This document shows, piece by piece, positions 8,625 to 17,134 of a DNA stretch of 64,000 nt. The stretch comes from Paenibacillus polymyxa M1. GTDB taxonomy: Bacteria > Bacillota > Bacilli > Paenibacillales > Paenibacillaceae. How positions within the stretch are numbered: position 1 is the first letter of the stretch; every line of letters begins with the position of its first letter. The notes beneath the pieces are model-generated. The model was given only the letters and a program-made list of their open reading frames with translations, did not search any database and was not told the DNA's origin. The DNA is taken from contig NC_017542.1 in assembly GCF_000237325.1 (NCBI RefSeq), positions 5,512,501-5,576,500 on the forward strand. Reading direction: 5' to 3'. The translations under genes were made by a program, and so were the position numbers.

Positions 8625-10037
8625 CTAAAAGAATCGTATCTCTGACATACAGGTATCGTGATATTTGCTTCCTCGCTCTACGGCCTCAATCGTTATTTTC
8701 ACGAAAGAGGTATGAATGGGGTTATCAAGAAATTGGTTGCTTATAAAATCATTATCTATCATCATGGTCTGCCCGTTTGAAAACTCCAGTTTCATTCGTT
8801 TAACTCTATTATTTGCTTGGAAAGCTTTGGATGACTTAGCTAAACCATTAATAAGCTCAAACCCCTTTAGTTCTTGCATAGAGCCGAAATCAATTTTGAT
8901 CCACTCCCCGATCCCGTCTCCTTTAACGCCTTCACACCAGGCTGTACTCACATCTCCGTCCATGATGTTACGGGCAGCATAGGAGTTCCCTGCCTGATCT
9001 GGAAGTGTAGATGAAGCAACAATTTTCTGTGCCGGAATGCTTTTCCGATATTTCATCAAATCCGTTGTAGTTTGTATCCATTGCACAGGAGCCACAGAAT
9101 ACCCTAACCTCTGCATTACATCAAAGTATTTTACACTTTGGCCAGTGTTGATATGGTGCTGTTCTATCTCTTTTTGAGAGTTCAAATAAACCATTCGTTT
9201 GCCATCCATAGTTAAAGTAAGGCTTCCAGTCACATCTGCCAGTACTCTTTTATTTCCATTCTTCAAATCTAATAGATATGTTTTATTATTACTGGAAGAA
9301 GAGTACAGCAGTAGATCATTATAAAGCCATTGTTCAATCCAAATCCCCTCTGTCCCCATGCTGACTTGTTTAACTTTTTTATTATTCACCAAATCATAAA
9401 AGACTAGGTAACTATTACTCTGAAGACATAGCTTCATACTATCAGGAGAAAACTTTGGGTTTTTAAGATTAGCAAAGCCTGTTACATGATTGTACAAATC
9501 AGCGAGTTTTTTAGCAGACTTCTCCTTTATAATATATTGATATAAAACCCCATTTTCTGCGTAGACACATCTTTTTAAGTCAGGAGAAATCAAAAAATAA
9601 TCAGTAGTTACTGGTATATTAAATTCGATTGTCTTCTGGAGTGTCGATAAATTAAAAATTTTAACCATTAAATAATTCGAATCGTGTGATTCTCTGCATA
9701 GGATAATATGGCTACCATTAAATAAAATACCATTTATATACAGTTCATCTTTTGGATAATCTCCTTTTTCACTCACATACAGCTTATCGATAATACTATC
9801 TGTGTTAATGATATCATCACCATTTAAATCGTCCATGTTTTCCAAATATTCTATAGGTTCGTTATCATTTTCACCCCGGAATAGTATCCAGTTTGTTGGC
9901 ATTACAATTTTATTATCATTTGTTGTCTGAGCTACTTCACTCTTATGTGCCGTACTTTGTATTTGACTACTTTCATCAGAGTGATAACACGCGGATAAAA
10001 TCAACAATGCAACAATGCATATTAATATTCCTTTCAA
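8625..10037 (-). CDS. Lipoprotein with C-terminal NADase-type glycan-binding/discoidin-like domain
   Basis: 470 aa; TTG at 10037 with AGGAG eight bases upstream. Signal peptide and lipobox LSAC. The middle (about 90-330) has the alternating pattern of a beta-propeller-like protein. From about residue 350 there is a domain with DGDVSTAWCEG, GIGEWIKIDFG and NNRVKRMKLEF, the signature of the discoidin-like 'NADase-type glycan-binding' domain. The gene lies between the VgrG/L,D-transpeptidase fusion and the hydrolase-like effector, so it is a good candidate for an immunity lipoprotein that shields or binds cell-wall glycan. The domain call is firm, the role is inferred. Confidence 0.78.
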   Translation of the reverse strand: MKGILICIVALLILSACYHSDESSQIQSTAHKSEVAQTTNDNKIVMPTNWILFRGENDNEPIEYLENMDDLNGDDIINTDSIIDKLYVSEKGDYPKDELYINGILFNGSHIILCRESHDSNYLMVKIFNLSTLQKTIEFNIPVTTDYFLISPDLKRCVYAENGVLYQYIIKEKSAKKLADLYNHVTGFANLKNPKFSPDSMKLCLQSNSYLVFYDLVNNKKVKQVSMGTEGIWIEQWLYNDLLLYSSSSNNKTYLLDLKNGNKRVLADVTGSLTLTMDGKRMVYLNSQKEIEQHHINTGQSVKYFDVMQRLGYSVAPVQWIQTTTDLMKYRKSIPAQKIVASSTLPDQAGNSYAARNIMDGDVSTAWCEGVKGDGIGEWIKIDFGSMQELKGFELINGLAKSSKAFQANNRVKRMKLEFSNGQTMMIDNDFISNQFLDNPIHTSFVKITIEAVERGSKYHDTCMSEIRFF

Positions 10038-10052
10038 TAGTCAAACTCCTCA

Positions 10053-12938
10053 TTATCTTTTTTTCGTTATGCTTTTTTTCGTCCTATCTTTTCTGTCAAT
10101 GATAGCAAGTCCGTAAATTTCTTCGTTGATGTACTTGTCTTCTAATGAGTGTTTTACCACTCCTACAGCGATAAGAAATTGAGTGAACTCATATTTATGA
10201 ATTGTTATACAACCAGTTGAAGACTCGTGCTTAGGCTTAGAACTGTCTTTATTGAAACCCTTATGGATGTTGATACCAGTAGCTGTGTGCTTTTTATTTT
10301 GCATAATTGACGGAACGCCCCCTCCGTTCCTAATGCGTAATGCTGGATATGTTCCACGGTGACGTCCACTTTTAAATTCATATACCCCCTCGTTTACCGT
10401 GGCAGCCTCATTTTCATAATCTGGAAGTGTACTTGCATTATTGCTTGTATATTTAATTTCTCCATCTACCACCACAATAGCCGTCGCTCCATACCGTCCT
10501 TCCTGATGATCGTCCTGTGCATAACTATACGAACCATCTCCTTCAAAGAAAAACACAAGGGGTGCCTTACGGTTCGAGGACAATTTCTTTTGAACAATGC
10601 TGTTATTTGTGTAATCGTTTATTCTGAACAGAGCTCGAGCCTGATTACCTTTTATACCCTTACTATTTATATAATTTTCAATCTTTTTCACTGCTACCAA
10701 TCCATCTTTATAATCATTAGGATCAAGTGGCTTCGGTTCTTCCTTCGCTGGCTTTTCAGGAGTAGTTGGCGGCTTCTTGCCCGGTTCCGTTTTCGTTGTT
10801 GTCGTCGTTGTTGGAACTGTTGGCGTTGCAGGCCTGCTAACCTTAGGCCATGGAAGAATCCCATTGGCTACTTGATGCAGGTATACGGCCAGCACATCAC
10901 GACCATATCCCTTATTCTCCAGCCCATATTTTTTCGCAAAATCATGCAACGCAGCATTAAGCTCCTTATCCCAATCGCCTGTAGTTGGTAGCTTGTACGA
11001 GAAGCTGTCTGGATACTTCTTGGCAAGCTTGTTCAAATTATCTCTGGCAAGCAGGCTGTTCACACCATACTTACTACGCAGGCCAGCCGCTTCCTTAGCA
11101 ATAGCCTTTTGATCGGCGATGGTCAACTTATGGGCCGCATCTGCGTATTGTCCGGACAGCTCCTCCAGCCGATTCGCATCCTGATAGGATTTGGCTGAAT
11201 GCCCACGAATCAGCTCGTTGATTAGCACGTTGTCACGCAGTTGGTTGGCGAGAAGATGCATCTGCTTTTGCTTAGCTTTATCGTTGGTGCTGTGCCCTTC
11301 CCACCACTGGGACGTGTATTCGTGCATTTGCACTCTGGCCCAGGCAGGCATACGATCTATTTCTGCCACCTGTTGGCGCAATTGCTTGGCCTTGGCTGCT
11401 GCTTCCTTGGCTCCCTTTTTATCCCCTGCTGCCACGGCTTTGTAGTAGTCCGTTTTATATTGCAAAAGCAAATTCTGCACCCATTGCGGATACCCTTTTC
11501 CCTTCAATTCTTGAACCAGGGATTTATAGGCTTTTAGTTCGGCATCAGGCACCTGACTTTTCATAAACTTACTAGCCTTGATATGAAATGTTCCATCGGT
11601 TCGGATATAGCTGGTTTTGCAAGTTAGAGATATTTCACGCGTAGCGTTCATTTGTACTTTTTTGCCGTGCAGCACCAGGTCTGTATCGGCGTGAAAGGTG
11701 AGATCATGGTGACTATACACGTGAATACCGGATGCAGGGTTTAAGCGTACAAGTATTTTTTCTTTCTGGGTGGAGAGGGCTAATTCCTTATCATCGAATC
11801 TCGCCACTTTTTGTGTTTTGGTATGGAACAGCTTTCTTGACGGCTGGCTGATTTCATCTCCTTTGTAGTCTCTCTTACGTAGGGATTGAACTACACGAGC
11901 TTCCTTTTCATTGTTGGATGGAAAATACAAATGGACATGATCCCCCAGCTCAGGCATGCAATGCCAACCGATCCCAGCACCGGTATACATGGTGGGATAA
12001 GAGAACCAGCACCCTTCGACTTTGGGCTGCATAGAATCCACGGACAAGTGAAGTTTAACGGATTCGTTTTCACTATTTAAATCAATAACTTTCCCTTCAA
12101 TAGAGGTACCTTTAATAAACTGATTATGTATAACCTCCCTCGGAATACCCTCTTCTGGAACGAGAACATAGTCATAGGTCATAATACCTTGCTTCATCTC
12201 TGCATGAACCTGATCAATAACCCAATGTTTTCGTCGAAACAAGACTACATCTCCAAGTTCAAAACGTTTCGTATCCTCCACTTCAGCATATGTATACCGG
12301 GGGCCTGACTTTGTTTTTTGGAGGGAAAAGTTAATGCTGCGTAGTTCACCTTTCACCTGTTCTTTCGAGGTACCTAACCATAATCTCGGGTATACGGATG
12401 TAATCTCGGCAATCAACCCGGAGTGTAGATGAGAGGCCATTCTTTTCAGAAACTCCCAATCACTCTCCCCATACTGAATAGTAAAGCCGCCGAGCTTTTG
12501 ATCGCTGTCTGTCAGGTCAATAAAATCGCCATGTGGATAGGTATCTATAAGTTCCCGAAACAATTGATAATACGTCAAGTTCCCGTTTTGAAAAGAACGA
12601 TTTTTCCGTTGTCGATCCAGTATATATGTAAAAGAGGCCGCCTCTATGTACATGTGATATACACCATTTTTAAATCCAATGCTAATATTGGTGACGATTC
12701 CTTTAAAAATGCTCACTGTCCCTTGATCTTCATCTATCTCGTATACCTCTAGCACATCTTCATCATGCGCTAAACCATCATACTTAGCATGGTCCTCATC
12801 CGGTATGAGAGCAGTGATGTACACTTTGCCGTGCTCATTTACCTTCTGTGTCAATTGAATATCCAGTAGCCGGACGATTTCATACGGTGCATTTACTCTA
12901 ATATTGCCATAAGTCAGCACAGTTCCAGCCAGTCCCAT
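10053..12938 (-). CDS. Specialised VgrG spike fused to an L,D-transpeptidase-like domain
   Basis: 961 aa; ATG at 12938 behind GGGGGAAGAAG. Residues 1-270 are gp27-like (GESDWEFLKRMASHLHSGLI at 157-176), 275-350 OB-fold (GIGWHCMPELGDHVHLYFPS at 322-341) and about 375-460 a beta-helical needle. Two helical repeats follow (YPQW at 483-486, PAW at 531-533) that also occur in the effector at 7413-8600, then an all-helical stretch, a Pro/Thr-rich linker (about 699-738) and a C-terminal domain. That domain has H892, 14 residues, then S907-T-G-C910, matching the HX14-17[S/T]xGC spacing of YkuD/Tlde1-type L,D-transpeptidases. It should modify or strand-exchange peptidoglycan peptides in a target. No signal peptide. 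A lipoprotein gene follows 15 bases downstream. Confidence 0.85.
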   Translation of the reverse strand: MGLAGTVLTYGNIRVNAPYEIVRLLDIQLTQKVNEHGKVYITALIPDEDHAKYDGLAHDEDVLEVYEIDEDQGTVSIFKGIVTNISIGFKNGVYHMYIEAASFTYILDRQRKNRSFQNGNLTYYQLFRELIDTYPHGDFIDLTDSDQKLGGFTIQYGESDWEFLKRMASHLHSGLIAEITSVYPRLWLGTSKEQVKGELRSINFSLQKTKSGPRYTYAEVEDTKRFELGDVVLFRRKHWVIDQVHAEMKQGIMTYDYVLVPEEGIPREVIHNQFIKGTSIEGKVIDLNSENESVKLHLSVDSMQPKVEGCWFSYPTMYTGAGIGWHCMPELGDHVHLYFPSNNEKEARVVQSLRKRDYKGDEISQPSRKLFHTKTQKVARFDDKELALSTQKEKILVRLNPASGIHVYSHHDLTFHADTDLVLHGKKVQMNATREISLTCKTSYIRTDGTFHIKASKFMKSQVPDAELKAYKSLVQELKGKGYPQWVQNLLLQYKTDYYKAVAAGDKKGAKEAAAKAKQLRQQVAEIDRMPAWARVQMHEYTSQWWEGHSTNDKAKQKQMHLLANQLRDNVLINELIRGHSAKSYQDANRLEELSGQYADAAHKLTIADQKAIAKEAAGLRSKYGVNSLLARDNLNKLAKKYPDSFSYKLPTTGDWDKELNAALHDFAKKYGLENKGYGRDVLAVYLHQVANGILPWPKVSRPATPTVPTTTTTTKTEPGKKPPTTPEKPAKEEPKPLDPNDYKDGLVAVKKIENYINSKGIKGNQARALFRINDYTNNSIVQKKLSSNRKAPLVFFFEGDGSYSYAQDDHQEGRYGATAIVVVDGEIKYTSNNASTLPDYENEAATVNEGVYEFKSGRHRGTYPALRIRNGGGVPSIMQNKKHTATGINIHKGFNKDSSKPKHESSTGCITIHKYEFTQFLIAVGVVKHSLEDKYINEEIYGLAIIDRKDRTKKSITKKR

Positions 12939-12990
12939 CTTCTTCCCCCCGTTTGCTCTTCACGTGATGCAAATCCTTGTAAGCTGCTAG

Positions 12991-13368
12991 CTATTCCTGC
13001 CCATCTGTCATGAATGAAATTTTGCCACACCACATGCATAAATTCGTAGAGCAGCTCATCAGGGCAGGAGATTGATCTACGTATACATCTCTTTTTCCAT
13101 TCAACCAAGGCATAGGTACACTCGGTTTGCAGGGCTGAGGAATGATTTTTCCAGAATTACCTTTGTTAGCAGAAGAAACAACAGGATTATGCATACTACG
13201 GCACATTCCGAAAGATGAGATATGCGTCTGCGGGTGAAAATCCTGAATATTTCCTTGCAACTTATCACCAATACTAATCCCTCTGTTAGCCGAAACACTA
13301 AACCTGCCCGGATGACTTCCATAGGTACACTGTATCTGTGCTCCATCCACTATATAGCTCTCACTCAT
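12991..13368 (-). CDS. DUF4280 PAAR-like spike-tip protein
   Basis: 125 aa; ATG at 13368 after AGGGGAAT. It shows the DUF4280 pattern: an N-terminal strand with CTYGSHPG, FGMCRSMHNPV, a PQPCKPSVPMPWL block and a Cys-rich end (SCSTNLCMWCGKI). DUF4280 proteins are PAAR-like and are expected to cap the VgrG trimer, with several Cys/His residues probably holding a metal. The gene sits directly before the VgrG fusion gene, which fits a tip/spike pair. Confidence 0.88.
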   Translation of the reverse strand: MSESYIVDGAQIQCTYGSHPGRFSVSANRGISIGDKLQGNIQDFHPQTHISSFGMCRSMHNPVVSSANKGNSGKIIPQPCKPSVPMPWLNGKRDVYVDQSPALMSCSTNLCMWCGKISFMTDGQE

Positions 13369-13382
13369 TCTCGGATTCCCCT

Positions 13383-13895
13383 TTATATAAACGGACTCTC
13401 TGTTTCGACCTTATGTAATTTCATCCCTGTCAGATTAAACTTCAACATGCATTCAGCCACATCTAAATCTACAATGATATGCTGATCGGCATGCTGAACC
13501 CTGAAAATCTTATGATTCTCCAATGCATGTGCATCTAAGACGATTTTCCTTAATGTGCCGTCTCTATGATATTCACTAAGTGGTGATAAACACCTCAAGC
13601 TAGGCGGATGAGTCAGCCAATACCTCGTTTGCTGCATTCGCTGCATATCGGCAAAAACAACCAGCTTCCAGCTTAACCCGGCTTGATATATATCAAATAT
13701 CTCCTTTAGTTGTTCAGAAACGATGGGTACTGGATGCTCTATAAAATCAATATAGTCCGCATCGCCTGATACATAAAATTGCAAAATAGACTCTTCATCA
13801 GTACACGATGAGCTGTCTGCCCATTCCAATAGCTGCCTGCGATTCATTTCTATTGGATATGTATACTCTGTAATACGATTATCCTGTTGAATCAT
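13383..13895 (-). CDS. Imm11/DUF1629-like protein
   Basis: 170 aa from ATG 13895, chosen because TGGAGT lies six bases upstream; a longer start at 13931 would overlap the preceding gene by 53 bases, this one by 17. The C-terminus (LDAHALENHKIFRV, then DLDVAECMLKFNLTGMKLHKV) follows the layout of the Imm11/DUF1629 family, whose members end in a 'serine-to-leucine helix, GxTGxxF' module. Members are linked to polymorphic toxin loci, but here the gene precedes PAAR and VgrG genes, so it could instead help assemble or load the spike. Soluble, no signal peptide. Confidence 0.55.
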   Translation of the reverse strand: MIQQDNRITEYTYPIEMNRRQLLEWADSSSCTDEESILQFYVSGDADYIDFIEHPVPIVSEQLKEIFDIYQAGLSWKLVVFADMQRMQQTRYWLTHPPSLRCLSPLSEYHRDGTLRKIVLDAHALENHKIFRVQHADQHIIVDLDVAECMLKFNLTGMKLHKVETESPFI

Positions 13896-14484
13896 GTAGT
13901 ACTCCATAAGCTGTTGAATACACCGCCTCACTGATTCCTTTATACTCCCCTATTCTTATTTCCAAATCGTTCTCGCATTTCAACGCCTCGAATTCAGGAA
14001 GTTGTACAGCCTGTTGCATAGCGTCCTTGGCTAATTTCAGAATATACTGATGAAATTCCCACGCAGCCTGAAGTACAAATCGCTCGACATCCGGCTGAAT
14101 AACCTTATTCATATAAGGTTTTCGAAGCTGACTCAATTCATCCTCCAGTTCTGCCAACAGTCCGAACGCCCAGCCTGCATCATAGGTTCCACGATAAGGT
14201 AGAGGATCAAAGTACCAGTTCGCACCATAGACCTCAATGACATAGTTATAAATGCGCTCCCTTAGATACGTGCGCCTCATAGAATAGGTAATGTATCCAA
14301 TTGTTGTCTTGTCCGCTTCTGCAGAATTGGCTTGTAAGCAAATCGATTGAAAAGATTGGATAAAAGAGAAGATAAGTTCCTCTTTTCTATGCTCATACAA
14401 GACCGCTACCTGACTTAATTTCTCATGCAACATATCTTCTGCATAGGTCTTATGGAAGTGATCTAGGGCTTCCCGTCTATTCAT
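13879..14484 (-). CDS. Unrecognised 201-aa protein, first gene of the VgrG operon
   Basis: 201 aa; ATG at 14484 after AGAGGTGGG. Mostly helical in appearance, with aromatic-rich YGANWYFDPLPYRGTYDAGW in the middle and an acidic helix (ELEDELSQL). No signal peptide, membrane segment or known catalytic motif. I recognise no family. First place in an operon with PAAR-like and VgrG genes is where adaptors or chaperones of spike-borne effectors are found in type VI systems, so such a role is possible but unproven. Its end overlaps the next gene by 17 bases. Confidence 0.65.
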   Translation of the reverse strand: MNRREALDHFHKTYAEDMLHEKLSQVAVLYEHRKEELIFSFIQSFQSICLQANSAEADKTTIGYITYSMRRTYLRERIYNYVIEVYGANWYFDPLPYRGTYDAGWAFGLLAELEDELSQLRKPYMNKVIQPDVERFVLQAAWEFHQYILKLAKDAMQQAVQLPEFEALKCENDLEIRIGEYKGISEAVYSTAYGVLHDSTG

Positions 14485-14820
14485 AATCCCACCTCTGAAC
14501 CTATTATATAGAATATTTACATGATATTACTGGTTCCATTCTCCTATTTTATTACACAATTTTCATATCATGAGATTACATATGAATTTATGAAAACAGA
14601 ATGAAAATAATCATATTTTTTCGTGAATGTGTAAAAATACAAACAAAAACCTTCCCAGAAAGGCTAGCATTCGGCCTACGACATGAAGTTTTGTGCAAAC
14701 GAATAGGTAATTGGAAGCAGTAAGACTCAGGTTTATAACGAAATAATGATGTATAATTAAGGATACGCTCCAACAATACATTCAGAGGAACAGGAATGGG
14801 GTACACAAACTATTAGAGTT
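14485..14820. other. Divergent intergenic region
   Basis: AT-rich 336 bp between the leftward spike operon and the rightward kinase-like gene. Leftward, a TATAAT lies at 14503-14508, giving a very short leader before the ATG at 14484; no clear -35 is seen. Rightward, see the promoter at 14711. A short C/T- and A/G-rich hairpin-like stretch lies around 14651-14675; no known riboswitch is recognised. Confidence 0.4.
14711..14739 (+). promoter_or_regulatory. Putative sigma-A promoter of the kinase-like gene
   Basis: TTGGAA at 14711-14716 and TATAAC at 14734-14739 with a 17-base spacer. A second TATAAT at 14752-14757 lacks a matching -35. Confidence 0.45.
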
Positions 14821-16041
14821 TTGATCACCACCACTTTGCATCAAGATTGGAGACATATGACTACTTCACCTACAGGTTTTTATAATAGTATTCAAGAGGC
14901 TACCGCACATGTCATTGATGTGTTGAGTGATATTCTACATGTTAATACCATTTTTATTGCCGCTAATGACGGGGTTATCAATGTAATTGTAGATTCATTT
15001 AACCGGGAAGAAGTGCTGGTTCGTAATGGAGAGGAGCTTCCTTTTGAGCTTAGCTATTGCAGTCTGGTGCTGAACCATTCCGCGGATCACCTCACCATTT
15101 CGGAAACGTCTATTCATCCGCAAACACGTGATTTAGATGTGACTAAAACCATTGGAAATCACTCATTTACGGGAATACCCATACGTATGAAAAATGGCCA
15201 GGGGTATGGAACCATTTGTATTTTGGATGCGCCATCTGCACAATTGACTGAAACAGAAATGAAGGCTCTCAAGGCTATGGCTGTATTTCTGGGTTATGTG
15301 GTTGAACTGGAAAAAGACAAGATCGATGCAGAAGCTTCTTCCATGAGCAAGCTGGATTTGATTTCTTCCCTGAGTAACAAAATTCGTTTTTCGCTCACTG
15401 AAATATGGGGAGCTACGGATCTAATGATGACCACGGAGTTAACAGAGGAACAACAGCAATATATGAGTATTATGGAAGCTAGCAGTCGCTCGCTTATGAT
15501 GCTGTTGAATAATATTCTGGATTACAGCAAAATTGAATCCGGGCAAATCGATGACATTGAAGATCCATTTGATCTGAGAACGATGATGGAAAATGTGTTG
15601 AGCTTGTACACAGAGGTAGCTGCGCAACGGAATTTGGAATTGAGGTTGGATTGGAATCTTGCAAGCTCGCCTATTTTTATCGGGGATGAGGCTAAAATTC
15701 GCCGTATGCTGATCAATTTGGTAGATAATGCAGTGAAATTTACAAGCACAGGATCAGTCACCTTATCTGCAAATACCCAGTTCGTGACCAATGCGCCTGA
15801 GGCTGAATTGGAAGTAAGGGTAAAGGATACGGGGATTGGTATATCTCCAAATAAACTAAAAATGTGGCTGGAGCATGACTTCGGGCCCTCTCCCTCCTAT
15901 GGCAATCCCGGCTTGGGTTGGCAGATTACCAAACAGCTGTTGAAACGAATGAATGGTACAATGACAGGGGTTAGCGAACCTGGTAACGGGACGGAGATAA
16001 CGCTCCAATTTACCCTAAAAACATATCAGGAGTCAGCCTGA
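14821..16041 (+). CDS. GAF-domain sensor histidine-kinase-like protein lacking the phospho-acceptor His
   Basis: 406 aa from a TTG at 14821; ATG at 14857 with GGAGA three bases away is the alternative (394 aa). A GAF domain spans about 22-160, a HisKA-like dimerisation helix pair 175-240 and an HATPase domain 285-400 with N-box NLVDNAVKF, G1 DTGIGI and G2-like GNPGLG. The H-box, normally SHEIRTPL, reads SNKIRFSL, so the phospho-acceptor His is replaced by Asn (N186). It may bind ATP and dimerise but should not autophosphorylate at the usual site. No transmembrane segment and no adjacent response regulator. It is divergent from the spike operon, so a role in its control is possible but untested. 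Confidence 0.8.
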   Translation: MITTTLHQDWRHMTTSPTGFYNSIQEATAHVIDVLSDILHVNTIFIAANDGVINVIVDSFNREEVLVRNGEELPFELSYCSLVLNHSADHLTISETSIHPQTRDLDVTKTIGNHSFTGIPIRMKNGQGYGTICILDAPSAQLTETEMKALKAMAVFLGYVVELEKDKIDAEASSMSKLDLISSLSNKIRFSLTEIWGATDLMMTTELTEEQQQYMSIMEASSRSLMMLLNNILDYSKIESGQIDDIEDPFDLRTMMENVLSLYTEVAAQRNLELRLDWNLASSPIFIGDEAKIRRMLINLVDNAVKFTSTGSVTLSANTQFVTNAPEAELEVRVKDTGIGISPNKLKMWLEHDFGPSPSYGNPGLGWQITKQLLKRMNGTMTGVSEPGNGTEITLQFTLKTYQESA

Positions 16042-16084
16042 ACAAACGGTAGGCTTGCAATCATGTGGGGCCAATTACAGTAAT

Positions 16085-16115
16085 AAAACCCGTGACCGAT
16101 AGCGTCACGGGTTTT
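16085..16115 (+). terminator. Terminator after the kinase-like gene
   Basis: Perfect 12-bp stem AAAACCCGTGAC / GTCACGGGTTTT around CGATAGC. Confidence 0.85.
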
Positions 16116-16177
16116 AGCTATGAATACGCACTAGGCAGTATGATCACTTTATGCCACACATTTGTACACAGTTGGGT

Positions 16178-17134
16178 TTAGTAACGTTTGGGAGCAGCCT
16201 GCTTGGCCAAATCCGCCATATACGTAAAGAAGGCTTCCGGGTCTGTATCATATACCAGATTCACAGGGCGTCCATCCGCCTGTTCCACCGTTCTGCCCTG
16301 ACTTGGGCCTTCTGCAATAACGCTGCAATGCACCGTCTTTTTCTTGACAATGTCCGGGCGTCCTACGGATGCAGTGGTCAGTACATCCCACAGGTAGTAG
16401 GTAGAGTTCGTCTCGCTATACACGAGCGGAGGACATCCAGCGTAGCAATTGCCCAGGAAATCAACGCCTTCATAACGGCGCTCGGCAGCCCAACGATTGC
16501 GTACGGCTGGAGTTAACGGCACTTTGCTTGTGCTTTCCAGCGCCACCAGATCAATCGTGATGCCGCTTTGCCACACCCGATAGGCCGCTTCCGGGTCCCA
16601 GAACACATTCCACTCTGCGGTACCGTCATGCTCCGGCTCCTCCACATTCCCTTTTTCAAAGGTGCCGCCCATCCATACCAGCTTTTCAATCTTGGCTTCA
16701 ATATCCGGTGCTTCATCCAGCGCCCGTGCCAGATCGGTTAGCGGTCCAGTGAATAGCAACAGCGTTTTACCTTCAGCTCCGCGTACCTTTTCGATCAGAT
16801 GCTGATGAGCTGGCAGAGATGAAAGCGGCGCTTCCATTCGTCCCGATTCATTCAGCACAGGTAATGCATCTACATAGAATGAATGTAAACGCCAAGCGGC
16901 AGGGAACGGATTTTTACCGCGTGAATTAGACTTGGCGACTTCAACAGGCCCTTTATTTTGTCCAAAACGATCAATAATTTTTCGGCTGGCATCCGTCGCC
17001 GGCTCCAGGTAACCATCTGCTGGAATAACCGATACTCCGGTCAAATGAACTTGCTCCATCTGAAGCAGCATAAACAGGGATACTAAATCATCCACGCCAC
17101 CATCATGATTAAAATAAACGTTTGTCTGACTCAT
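16178..17134 (-). CDS. Inosine-uridine-type nucleoside hydrolase
   Basis: 318 aa from ATG 17134, chosen because GGAAGGAAGAG precedes it; a longer in-frame start at 17185 lacks a binding site. Family signatures: NHDGGVDD near the N-terminus (the Ca2+-binding DTDPGxDD motif with Asn in the first place), FTGPLTDLARAL, VWMGGTF and EWNVFWDPEAA, and a C-terminal VYDTDPEAFF. The enzyme hydrolyses the N-glycosidic bond of ribonucleosides for base and ribose salvage. No signal peptide. It appears to be a single-gene unit. Confidence 0.88.
   Translation of the reverse strand: MSQTNVYFNHDGGVDDLVSLFMLLQMEQVHLTGVSVIPADGYLEPATDASRKIIDRFGQNKGPVEVAKSNSRGKNPFPAAWRLHSFYVDALPVLNESGRMEAPLSSLPAHQHLIEKVRGAEGKTLLLFTGPLTDLARALDEAPDIEAKIEKLVWMGGTFEKGNVEEPEHDGTAEWNVFWDPEAAYRVWQSGITIDLVALESTSKVPLTPAVRNRWAAERRYEGVDFLGNCYAGCPPLVYSETNSTYYLWDVLTTASVGRPDIVKKKTVHCSVIAEGPSQGRTVEQADGRPVNLVYDTDPEAFFTYMADLAKQAAPKRY

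Noticed and set aside
10359..10991. Long rightward reading frame of 210 codons inside the VgrG fusion gene
   Set aside because: It is antisense to a well-supported gene, has low-complexity composition and no binding site or family match.
1605..14484. Reading the VgrG-type genes as a prophage tail module
   Set aside because: No tape measure, sheath, tube, tail fibre, holin or integrase genes occur among them; neighbours are lipoproteins and wall enzymes instead.
14640..14720. Possible cyclic-di-GMP-type riboswitch in the gap
   Set aside because: Only short hairpins are seen; the conserved blocks of the known classes are missing.
14588..14806. Leftward frame of 72 codons in the divergent gap
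   Set aside because: No ribosome binding site or recognisable protein features; overlaps the promoter of the kinase-like gene.
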